Part shown: piece by piece, positions 9,202 to 18,700 of the stretch | Position numbering within the stretch: the stretch's first letter is position 1 | How the letters are laid out: each line of letters starts with the position of its first letter | NCBI RefSeq assembly: GCF_028551275.1 | Contig: NZ_CP117025.1 | Coordinates: 987,501-1,051,500 of the forward strand | DNA from: Sphingomonas hankookensis | GTDB taxonomy: Bacteria > Pseudomonadota > Alphaproteobacteria > Sphingomonadales > Sphingomonadaceae | Direction: 5' to 3' | DNA: 64,000 bases | Position numbers and translations under genes: made by a program | The notes under the pieces: model-generated | The model's database searches: none | What the model saw: the letters and a program-made list of their open reading frames with translations, nothing else | What the model was told of the DNA's origin: nothing

Positions 9202-9425
9202 TGCGCGTGCTGCGCTGGATATTGGCGGCGCTCATGGTCGCCGGGGCGGTCTGGATCAGCGCAGACATGCTGAACGAGGCCTATGGCGCCGGGCCACCCT
9301 ATTACGGGCGGACGGTCAACATGGACAAATGGACCAGCCCTTGGCTGGCGCTGGTCGCCATCGACTCGCTGGTGCTGCTGATCGCGCTGACTCTGTTGCG
9401 GGGGCGGACCGACAAAAGACGGTAA
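9201..9425 (+). CDS. Small two-helix membrane protein, candidate immunity protein for the Tlde1-like effector
   Basis: A 74-aa protein whose ATG overlaps the preceding stop (TGATG at 9199-9203), so it is probably translated by reinitiation. It has two hydrophobic segments, LRWILAALMVAGAVWI at the N-terminus and WLALVAIDSLVLLIALTLL at the C-terminus. Between them lies a ~30-residue loop (MLNEAYGAGPPYYGRTVNMDKW), and the end is basic (RGRTDKRR). No family is recognised. With a cytoplasmic basic tail, both termini would be cytoplasmic and the loop periplasmic, where the effector acts. The immunity role is inferred purely from coupling and topology. Confidence 0.6.
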   Translation: MRVLRWILAALMVAGAVWISADMLNEAYGAGPPYYGRTVNMDKWTSPWLALVAIDSLVLLIALTLLRGRTDKRR

Positions 9426-9490
9426 ATGATGCATCCATTGCGAAGGCGGAACGTTCAACGTTGCGCCTATTGAAAGGCGGAGACGGAATC

Positions 9491-10384
9491 GTGCGATTTG
9501 GAGAGATCGATCGAGGCGCCCGGGGCCAGCAGGTCCAGATGTTGCAGCATCTGTTGAACACGACGGCACGTCCCCGCCCACCGTTGGACCTCGACGGCGT
9601 GTTCGGCACGGCGACCGAGCGTGCAGTTCGCAGTTTTCAGCAGAGCCGCGGGCTGGAGGTCGACGGCGTGGTCGGTGCGAAGACGTGGTCCAGCCTGGGC
9701 ATTACCGGTGCCGCGCTGCCCCGCACGCCGTCCGCCGCGCGATCCTCTACCGGCACGCCGACCCGTGCGGTGACGGCGCCGTCGATCCGCAACCTGCCGA
9801 TCGGCGATGCACCTTTGGGGCGCGGGATGGGCGGTACAGCGACCGCGACCCGGCGTGCACAGGCGCGTCCCGCAGCCGCTGCACGTCCGGCACCGCATCG
9901 CAGCGCGCAGCTGGAGCCGCCCGGATCGACCATCGGTGCACCGTGGATGCGGGTGGCGTTGGCCGAGAAGGGCGTGTCCGAAGTCGCCGGGCGCAGCCAT
10001 AATCCGCGCATCGTCGAATATCACGCCACCACCACGCTGGCCGCCAAGACCGACGAGGTTGCGTGGTGCGCGTCGTTCGTGAACTGGTGCCTCGAACAGG
10101 CCGGCATTCGCGGCATCCGCAGCGCGCGGGCGGCGGATTGGGGCAAGTTCGGCACGGCGCTGCGCGAACCGCGCTATGGCTGCATCGTCCATATCTATCG
10201 CACGCCGCGCGGTGTCGACGGCGCGACCGGATCGTCGTCGGGAAATCACGTGGCGTTCTTCGTCGGGCAGACCGCGACGCATATCCAGTTGCTGGGCGGC
10301 AATCAGGGGAACCAGGTAAAGGTCTCCAGCTACCCGCTCAACAAATATACGGTGAAGGCCATGCGCTGGCCGGAGGGACGATGA
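9491..10384 (+). CDS. Putative T6SS effector: PG-binding domain plus TIGR02594-type cysteine amidase
   Basis: A 297-aa protein. Residues ~7-68 form a PG_binding_1 domain (RGARGQQVQMLQHLL, DGVFGTATERAVRSFQQ). A Thr/Ala/Pro-rich linker runs to ~150. The C-terminal domain resembles TIGR02594, an NlpC/P60-CHAP-like fold, with Cys193 in VAWCASFVNWCLEQAG, His253 in SGNHVAFFVG and Asn271 in LLGGNQGNQV as the likely catalytic residues. Such enzymes cut peptide stems of peptidoglycan. The start is GTG at 9491 after GGAGACGGA; an earlier in-frame ATG at 9329 lies inside the previous gene and gives an unrelated N-terminus. There is no signal peptide. It overlaps the following lipoprotein gene by ATGA. 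Confidence 0.76.
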   Translation: MRFGEIDRGARGQQVQMLQHLLNTTARPRPPLDLDGVFGTATERAVRSFQQSRGLEVDGVVGAKTWSSLGITGAALPRTPSAARSSTGTPTRAVTAPSIRNLPIGDAPLGRGMGGTATATRRAQARPAAAARPAPHRSAQLEPPGSTIGAPWMRVALAEKGVSEVAGRSHNPRIVEYHATTTLAAKTDEVAWCASFVNWCLEQAGIRGIRSARAADWGKFGTALREPRYGCIVHIYRTPRGVDGATGSSSGNHVAFFVGQTATHIQLLGGNQGNQVKVSSYPLNKYTVKAMRWPEGR

Positions 10385-10926
10385 AGGGACCGGGAACGAT
10401 GACGATCGGGCTGGGCGCGCTGCTGTTGCTGTCAGCTTGTGGCGGCGCAGAAACGGCGGTCGAGGCGAACGCGACGGACGCCGCGGTGCCAGTGGAGGCG
10501 CCGGCCGAGGCCCCGGTCGCGCCGGTTACGCCGCCGGTGGAGGCGAGTGCGACCCCGTCCGCTGCGGCGACGGGCCAGTCGTTGGACGAGTTCTGGGCCA
10601 GGTTCCGCACGGCGGCGCTGGCGAACGATGCAGCGGGGATTGCTGCGCTCAGCGCACCGACGGTGATGCAGCATGGCGATCTGGACGACAGCCCCAAGCA
10701 TCGCCTGACGCCTGCTCAGGTCGGGCCGGTGCTGAAGAAGCTGCTCGACAACCCGAACAACGTCGATGGTGAGGGCCAGACCCAGCGCCAGCTGCTTGAA
10801 GCCACGCGCACGGTAAAGGTGGATCCGACCTGGGCGAAGGACCGCATTCGCATCGGCGACATGGAGTTCGCGCTGGGCAGGAACGGGTGGCAGCTCGATC
10901 AGATATATTACGAAGACTACGATTAA
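10381..10926 (+). CDS. Putative lipoprotein, candidate immunity protein for the TIGR02594-type amidase
   Basis: A 181-aa protein with lipobox LLLLSACGG (lipidated Cys at about residue 20). An Ala/Pro/Val-rich linker follows to ~65, then a compact ~110-residue domain starting SLDEFWARFRTAALANDA and ending GWQLDQIYYEDYD. The alternation of helix and strands resembles NTF2-like or lysozyme-inhibitor-like folds, but no family is assigned. It starts within the amidase stop (ATGA). The periplasmic lipoprotein location opposite a wall-cutting enzyme suggests immunity, which is inference. Confidence 0.65.
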   Translation: MKGPGTMTIGLGALLLLSACGGAETAVEANATDAAVPVEAPAEAPVAPVTPPVEASATPSAAATGQSLDEFWARFRTAALANDAAGIAALSAPTVMQHGDLDDSPKHRLTPAQVGPVLKKLLDNPNNVDGEGQTQRQLLEATRTVKVDPTWAKDRIRIGDMEFALGRNGWQLDQIYYEDYD

Positions 10927-10985
10927 TCGGGCAAAGATCGTCGGCGACACGGGGTCAACCGGCGCCGGCAACAAGGGGGAAGATA

Positions 10986-12719
10986 GTGTTGCGGAAGCCG
11001 GGTTCGGGACGTTGGAAGCTGCTGGCGGGGGCGGTCGCGTTGGCCGTTCCCGCGACCGCATGGGCGCAGGTGGCACCACTGCCCAGCCGGCAGGAGGTGA
11101 CCCCGCCCGTGCCGGAAACGGACCGGGCGCCGCGCGCCGATGTGGATTCGCGCGGTGCGTTCGCGATCGGCAACTGCCCGTTCGCGGACTCGCCGCTGCG
11201 CGTGTCGCTGAACCGGGTGGCATTCAGCCGGGCCGATGGCGCACCGTTGCAGCCGGAAATCGCCCAGGCGCTGACCAAGGTGCAGGCACCGACTGGTGAC
11301 CAGTCGATCGCCACGGTGTGCGAGATCCGCGACCGCGCCAACGCCGCGCTGCGGTCCGAAGGCTGGATCGCGTCGGTCCAGATTCCGGCGCAGGAGATTA
11401 CGGGCGGCGTGCTGCGGCTGGAGGTGGTGACCGCGCGCATCGTCGAACTGCGTGTGCGCGGCGATGCCGGACGTTATGAACCGTTGCTGCGGCGCAGGCT
11501 GGCGCAGATCCAGGCGATGGACCCGCTGAACGAGCGTGAGGCGGAGAGGCTGCTGCTGCTGGCCGGTGACGTGCCGGGGCTCGACGTGGCGCTGTCGCTG
11601 CGCGCGTCGGGCGGCAAACAGGGCGATGTGATCGGCGACCTGACGGTCAGCTCGCGCCGCTTTGCCCTGTTCGCCAATGTCCAGAATTACAATTCGGCGT
11701 TGCTCGGTCGCGAAACGGTCTATGCGCGCGGTGAGCTGTACGGGCTGACCGGGTTGGGCGACATCACCTATCTGGGCGCGTCGGCGGCGGTCGATTTCCC
11801 CGAACAGTTCATCGTGCAGGGCGGCCATATCTTCGAGGTCGACAGCGCCGGCACCAGCTTCGGCGCGCGGGCAACCTATGCATGGTCGCGGCCCGATCTG
11901 GGGGCGCTCGACCTGCGCACCAATACGCTGATCGCCGGGTTCGACGTCGCGCGGCCCTTGGCGCGGTCGATCCGGTCGAATGCGCGGGTGCGCGGCGGGC
12001 TGGACTATATCGACCAGATTTCGCGCGTCGGCGGTGGCAGCGATGCGGTGACGCTGACCCGCGACAAGCTGCGCGTGGTGTTTGTCGGGCTGGATGGCGA
12101 CAAGCAGTTCGTCGATGCGAACGGCAATGTCTGGCTGTCGATCGCGGCGAGTGGCGAGCTGCGCAAGGGGCTGGGCATCCTCGACGCCAGCGAGCGTGGC
12201 TTCGCCGACGGTGTGCTGACGTCGCGGCTGAACGGCAACCCGCAGGCGCTGGTGTTCCGCAGCGCGGTCGACGCGACCGTCAGCGTGGGGCCGATTTTCA
12301 GCATCGCGGCGCAGGGGCAGTTCCAATGGTCGAACGACCCGCTGCTCAATTACGAGGAGTTTGCGCTGGGCAGCCTGACGATCGGGCGCGGTTATGATCC
12401 CGGTTCGAACAGCGGCGACCATGCGGTCGGCGGCCGGTTCGAGGCGCGGGCCGATGTGCCGCTCTGGTCGCCGGTCCAGGCACAGTTCTTCGGCTTTTAC
12501 GACCATCTGTACCTGCGCAATCTCGACCGTACCGCGATCGAGGGGCCGCGCAATTTCAAGAGTGTCGGTGGCGGCGTCCGGCTGTCGCTGCCCGGCAGCG
12601 TCGTGCTCGACGTCGCCTATGCCAAGCCGCTCGACAAGGCGCTGCTGCTCGACGAACGTCGTCCGCCAGCGCGTGTGCTCGTTTCGTTGACCGCGCAGCT
12701 GCGCGATCGCGCCCGATAG
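10986..12719 (+). CDS. TpsB outer-membrane transporter (ShlB/FhaC/HecB family)
   Basis: A 577-aa two-partner secretion pore. It has a signal peptide (GAVALAVPATAWAQ, cleavage near residue 28) and POTRA-type periplasmic domains to ~residue 230 (VCEIRDRANAALRSEGW, GGVLRLEVVTARI). A C-terminal 16-strand barrel region contains GRGYDPG around residues 467-473, matching the conserved loop-6 RGY motif of FhaC. The last segment (DVAYAKPLDK...SLTAQLR) ends in the alternating pattern of an outer-membrane strand. The start is GTG at 10986 behind AAGGGGGAAG. The partner exoprotein gene starts 3 bp downstream, so the pair is co-translated. Confidence 0.9.
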   Translation: MLRKPGSGRWKLLAGAVALAVPATAWAQVAPLPSRQEVTPPVPETDRAPRADVDSRGAFAIGNCPFADSPLRVSLNRVAFSRADGAPLQPEIAQALTKVQAPTGDQSIATVCEIRDRANAALRSEGWIASVQIPAQEITGGVLRLEVVTARIVELRVRGDAGRYEPLLRRRLAQIQAMDPLNEREAERLLLLAGDVPGLDVALSLRASGGKQGDVIGDLTVSSRRFALFANVQNYNSALLGRETVYARGELYGLTGLGDITYLGASAAVDFPEQFIVQGGHIFEVDSAGTSFGARATYAWSRPDLGALDLRTNTLIAGFDVARPLARSIRSNARVRGGLDYIDQISRVGGGSDAVTLTRDKLRVVFVGLDGDKQFVDANGNVWLSIAASGELRKGLGILDASERGFADGVLTSRLNGNPQALVFRSAVDATVSVGPIFSIAAQGQFQWSNDPLLNYEEFALGSLTIGRGYDPGSNSGDHAVGGRFEARADVPLWSPVQAQFFGFYDHLYLRNLDRTAIEGPRNFKSVGGGVRLSLPGSVVLDVAYAKPLDKALLLDERRPPARVLVSLTAQLRDRAR

Positions 12720-12722
12720 GAA

Positions 12723-15700
12723 ATGCCGATGCCCGTCGTCGCCACCGCCCGCCGCCTTCGCGCCGCTCTCGTGCTCACCACCGCCTGCGGGGCGCTGTTC
12801 CCGGCATTGGCGGTGGCGCAGAGCGCGCAGGTGCGGTTGCCGACCGAAAGCGACGTGCGCGACGTACGGACCGACGGGCTGCGGCCGGATTTCAAGGACA
12901 GCAGCAACCGGTTGCGCGTCGACCTGCGCGGGCGGAACACCGTCATCGACTGGAACGGGTTCAACATCCCTGAAAGCAAGGAGGTCAACTTCACCGACGG
13001 CCGGCTGCTCGGCGGGCTGCGCGGGGATATTGCGGTGCTGAACCGTGACGTGTCGGGCAACCCATCGCAACTGCTCGGCAAGCTGACCAGCGATGCCAAT
13101 GTCGCGGTGTGGGTGCACAATGCGAACGGCATCCTGGTCGGGTCGAAGGCGGCGTTCAACACCGGGTCGCTGGTGCTGACCACGCTGGACATATCGCCTG
13201 AGGATTTCGTGCGGGCAGGCGACAGCTATCGGTTGCAGGCCAGCGCAGGCAGCCAGTCGGCGATCACCGTCGAACAGGGCGCGAAGCTGCGCGTCGACGG
13301 CAGCACGCGCGGGCTGGTGATGCTGGCCCCCAAGATCGACGCGCATGGCGAGTTCGTGGCGGAGGGACAGGATGTCGCCTTCGTCACCGCCAGCGACGTG
13401 ACGCTCGACTATCGTTCGGGCAGCCCGTTGTCGGTGACGATCAACCGGGGCAGCGCGGTCGCGGGCACCAGCCAATATGTGCGCGGCACGGTGGCGGGCA
13501 ACAACGCCATCTTCGCGCTGGCATCGCAGGATACGCTGACCGATTCGCTGCTGCAGGTGTCGGCGGCGGTGACCACCGCCAGCGCCGGGTCGCGCGGGAT
13601 CGTCCTGTCGGCGGGCAAGCCGGCGGCGGCGGTCAACGGCGTGACGGTCGCGGGCGATGCGGCGGCGACCGGCGGCGTCGCCCGGCTGCTGGTCGACGGC
13701 GCGCTGCGCGCCGACAATCGCGACGCGGACATCGTCGCCGGCGCCAGCGGTTCGGCGAGCTTTGGCGGCGCGGTGCAGACCCGCGACGACTTTTCGGTCG
13801 CATCGGGCGGGGCGCTGAGCATCGCCGGCAACGTCACCGCCGGTGGCGACGTGCTGCTGTCGGGACGCGGCGTGACGCTGGGCGCGACGGACCCGGTGAC
13901 GCAGCGCGCGGGTGGCCAGTTCCGCGTCAGTTCGACCGATGGCGATATCGTCGGGATCGGTACGGTGACGCTGCGGTCGGGTGATACCGGTGATGACGGC
14001 CTGCTGCTCGAAACGCTGGGTAGCAGCGCGGGGAATATTCGGCTGGGAAGCCGCAGCCGGTTGATCGCGGGCGACGACCGGCGTGGCGGGCTGACGCTGG
14101 CGCGGCGGGACGGTGCCACTGCGATCGATATCGGATCGGTCGAGGCGCGGGCACTGCGCGGCGCGGTGGGCAGCGGTGCAATCGGCACCGGCGATGTGAA
14201 CCTGCGCGAGGCACTGTCGATCGGCGGGTCGACCATCGTCACGGGCGATCTGGCATCCGACCGCGCGATCGACGTTCGCGGCAGCGGCGCGGTGACGACC
14301 GGCGGGATCGATAGCGGTGCGGGTGCGACCGTGGTCGCGGGCACTGCGCTGACTGTCGGCGGCGATGTTGCGGCATCCGACGGCGTCAGCCTGCGCGGCG
14401 GTTCGGTCACGCTGGGTGGCAGCGCGTTGCGCAGCGGCGGCGGGATCGACGTCACCGCGTTGACCGGGGGTATTACTGGCTCGCGCGCGCTGGCGATCGC
14501 GTCGGGCAGCAGCCGGCGCAGCGACGTCATCAAGCTGCAGGCGGCGGGTGCGGACGGTATCGTGCTGGCCGATGGCAGCACGATCACCGGCGGCACCAAC
14601 CGCGCGCTGGACGTCCGGGTCTTTACCGCCAGCGAAGCGCCGCTGAAGCTCGGCGACGTGACCGCACGGTCGCTGGGCACCATCGCGACGCTCGACGGCG
14701 ATACGGGGCCGGGCGGTGCGTTCCGGTCGGCGGGATCGCTGACCTTCGGGCGGCTCGATCTGGTCGACGGCTTCGCGGCGGAAAGCACCGGCGGCAATCT
14801 GACGGTCGGCCGGATCGCGGTCAGCGGCGCGTTGCAGGGAATCGATCTGCGCGCGGCGGGCACGCTGTCGGTACAGAGCGATATCAGCACCAGCGGCGCG
14901 GTGACGCTGGCGAGCGGGACGGCGCTGACGCTCGGCACGATCGAGAGCCGCGACCGGGCGGTGACGCTGACCAGCGGTGGCACGTTGCGTGCGGGGCGCG
15001 TGTCCGGCGCGACCGGCGTGACCGCCAGCGGGACGGCGGTGACGCTGGGCGATGTGCGCGGTGGGACCGGGGCGGTGACGCTGGGTGCGACATCGGGCGA
15101 CTTGTCGGTGGCGAGTGCGGCCGGACGCCGGGTCGCGCTGGATGCCGGGGGTGGCATCGGCGTGACCGGCACCCTGACAGCCGATGCCGGCGCGGTAGAA
15201 TTGAACGCGGGCGGTGCGATTGCGGTCGCGGGGACGATCCGCAGCACGGGCGGCAATGTCCGCGTCGTGTCGACCGGCGGTAGCGTGGGAGTGACCGGCG
15301 GGCTGACGTCGGACGGGGCGGCAACGCTGTCGGGAACGGCCATCACGCTCGGCGGCACGCAGACGGCACGCGGCGCCTATAGCGCGACCGCGTCGGCCGG
15401 GGGGATTACGCGCAGCGGCAATGCGCTGTCGATCCGCGCCGACAGCGATGCGACCGGTGGCGAAGGCGTCACGCTGGGCGCGACCGGTGGTGCAATCGAC
15501 TTGGGCGACAGTCGGATCGATGCCGGCGGCACGGTGCGGCTGACCACCGATGGGCAGGGGATCACGATCGGCGGCGTGCAGGCCGCCGGACTGGTGGCGA
15601 CCGGAGCGACCACGACCGGGGCAGCGATCCGCACCGGCGACCTGCGTCTCGGCGGACCGGCAACGCTGCGCGCGGCGGGCGACGTGACGACCGGCGCGAT

Positions 15701-18700
15701 CAACACCGATGGCGCAGTGACGCTCGGCGGCAATGCGGTGCGGTTCGGCAATGCGCGCGCGGCGAGCCTGTCGGCGATCGCCGCCGGGGGGGTGGTCACC
15801 GGCGGCAATATCGACACGAGCGGCGATGTGCAGGTGCAGGCGGCGAATGGCGTGCTGACCCTGGGGCGGATCGCGACGACCGGTGGCGACGTCGCGCTGG
15901 GCGCGCTCGGCCCGGTGTTCGTGCAGGGCGTTGCGTCGGCTGGAACCGCGTCGGTGATCGGGACGGGTGCCGGCAACGACGTGTCGGTGGCCGATGGCGT
16001 CGCCGCCAACGGCGCGGTCACGGTGCGATCGGGCCGCGACATCCGCACCCCGTTCGTGCGCAGCGCTACGGGTGCGCTGACGGTGGCGGCGCCCAATGGA
16101 CGACTGGCAGGGTTCGTCACGGGCACCGGGACCAGCCTGTCGGCAGGCGCCGGCCAGCCCTTCTCGCTGACGGTCGGCACCGATGCGGTGCTGGGCGATG
16201 TGGTCGGCGGCAATATATCGATCACCGCGACCGCGATCACCGCCAACCGGATCGATGGCGGCAGCTTGCCGGTCGCGCTGCGGGCGACGGTGGGCGACCT
16301 GACGGTTTCCGGGCCGGTGACGGGCAGCACGGTATCGCTGACGGCGGCGGGACGGGCGCTGCTGGGATCGGTCGATGCGTCGGGCGCGGTGACGTTGGGC
16401 GGGGCGCAGGGGCTGTCGTTTGGGCGCGTGTCGGGTGCGTCGATCGACGCGAGCGGCGGTGCAATCCGCGGCGATGCGCTGTCGTCGACTGGTGCGATCA
16501 CGCTGAGCGGCGCCGACGTGACGCTCGACCGGATCGACGCGGGGACACTGACTGCCGATGCGACGGGTACGCTGGCGATCGGTACGATCGAGGCCACGGG
16601 CGACGCGGTACTGACCGGCGCTTCGGGCAATTTCGGCGACGTTACCGCCGGGGGAGCGCTCGGCATCACGACGAGCGGCGCGACGCGCTTCGGCCGGTTG
16701 ACCGGACAGAGCATAGCCGCCACGGCGCGGGGTGGCGCGCTCATCGGAACGGCGGTGGTCGCGCGCGGCAACGCGACGCTGACCGGGCAGTCGATCGATC
16801 TGGGTTTGGCCGAGAGTGGTGGATCGCTGTCGGCGAAGAGCGACGCCGCGCTGGCGATCGGCACGGTCCGGGCGACCGGGGATGCGACCCTGACCGGCGC
16901 GACCGGCACTTTCGGTACCGTCACTGCCGGCGGAGCACTCGGCCTTTCGACGACGGGTGCCACGCGCTTCGACCAGCTGACCGGGCAGACGGTCACGGCG
17001 ACCGCGCAGGGCGGGGCGCTCAATGGAACGGCGGTGGTCGCGCGCGGCAATGCGACGCTGGCGGGCCAGTCGATCGATATCGGGTCGGTCGATAGCGGCG
17101 GGGCGCTGTCGGCCACGACCGGCGGAGCATTGACGCTCGGTACCGGCAAGGCGGTCGGCGACGCGGTGTTGTCCGCCGGTACGACCGGCAATTTGGGTAC
17201 GGTGACGGCCGGAGGCGCATTGCGAGCGACGTCGGCCGGCGCGTTACGGTTCGACCGGTTGGCGGGACGGGCGGTCACGGCGGCGTCGCAGGGCGGTGCG
17301 CTGAGCGGCGGCACGGTGAGCGCGACCGGCGATGTTACGCTGGGCGGCCAGTCGATCGCGGTCGGGCCGGTCGCCGGAGCCGGCTCGCTGGCTGCCGATT
17401 CGACAGCGGGCGCGTTGCAGCTTGGCGCGGTGGCGATGGGCGGGAACGTCACCGTCCGGGCGAGCGGCGCGGCGACACTGGCGAACGGCGTGACCGCTGG
17501 CGGTGCGTATCGGGTGACCGCAGGATCGATCGCGCTGGGCGGTGAGCAGCAGGCGGGCGGCGAGGTTCGGCTGAGCGCGACGAACGGCGCGATCGGCGGG
17601 GCGTCGGGGCTGACGCTGGTGAGCGGTACGGCAGGCGGTACGGCACCGATCATACTCGACGCTACCGCCGGCATCGACCTGTCGGGCGCGAGCTTGCGCA
17701 CCGGGGCGGGCTCCGCGCTGGCGCTGCGGGCAGGGCGCGGGCAGGCGATCCGGCTGGGATCGGTCGAGGCAGGGTCGCTCGGCGGCTTCGACGGGAGCGC
17801 GCCGGTCGACCGGCTGACCCATGATGGCAGCGTGACGACCGGTGACCTGACGGTCGGGCGCATGGCGGTGACGCTGAGCAGCGGCGACCTGACGACCGGA
17901 CGGATCAGCGCGACGGGGCCGGTGTCGTTGATCGCGAGCAGCGGTTCGGTTCGGGGCGGCGACCTGACGGCGGGCACGCTGGAGGCGAAGGCCGGATCGA
18001 CATTGGCGCTCGGTACGGCGACGGTCGGTGGCACGGCAACGCTGGAAGCGGGCAATATCGACCTGCGCGCGCTGACCGCGCAGGCGCTGACGATCAAGAC
18101 CGCCGGGACGCTGGGTGCCGGGAATGGCGGCGCGACGGCGCTGCGCACGACCGGCGGCGATCTGACGGTGGAAGCGGGAACGGCGCGGCTGGCCAGCGTC
18201 GAGTCCGCCGGGTCGGCGACGTTGCGCGGAACCGCGGTCGAGGTGCGGGACAGATTGTCGGCGGCACGGGCGCTGCTGGTCGAGGCGCGTTCGGCGCTGA
18301 CGCTGCAGAATGCGGCGGCAGGCGGTGATGTGTCGCTCGCATCGACAGGTGCGGTGAATGCGGGTGAAGTGTCGGCGGGTGGCGCGCTGTCGGTCGATGG
18401 CGCCGGCGTTACGTTGGGCGCGGTGCGGGCCGGCGGGGCGTTGAAGGCGACCAGCAGCGGCGGACTGTCGCTGGCGTCGGGTAGCGGCAACGGCATCACG
18501 CTGGATGCGGTCGGGTTGGTGCGCGCGGGTGCGCTGAGCGGCGGGCCGTCGATCGCGATCCGCGGTGCCGATGCCGAACTGTCCGGCGCGATCCGGGGGA
18601 GCAGTGTCCGCTTCGCCACGCGCGATCCGGCGACGACCGCGCTGCGCATCGGTGACGGGACGCAGGCCAACGGCTTTCGCCTGTCGGCGGCGGAGGTCGC

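Noticed and set aside
9329..9490. Upstream start (ATG 9329) for the cysteine amidase
   Set aside because: It lies within the two-helix membrane protein gene; its 54 codons show no signal peptide or domain, while GTG at 9491 directly precedes the PG-binding domain.
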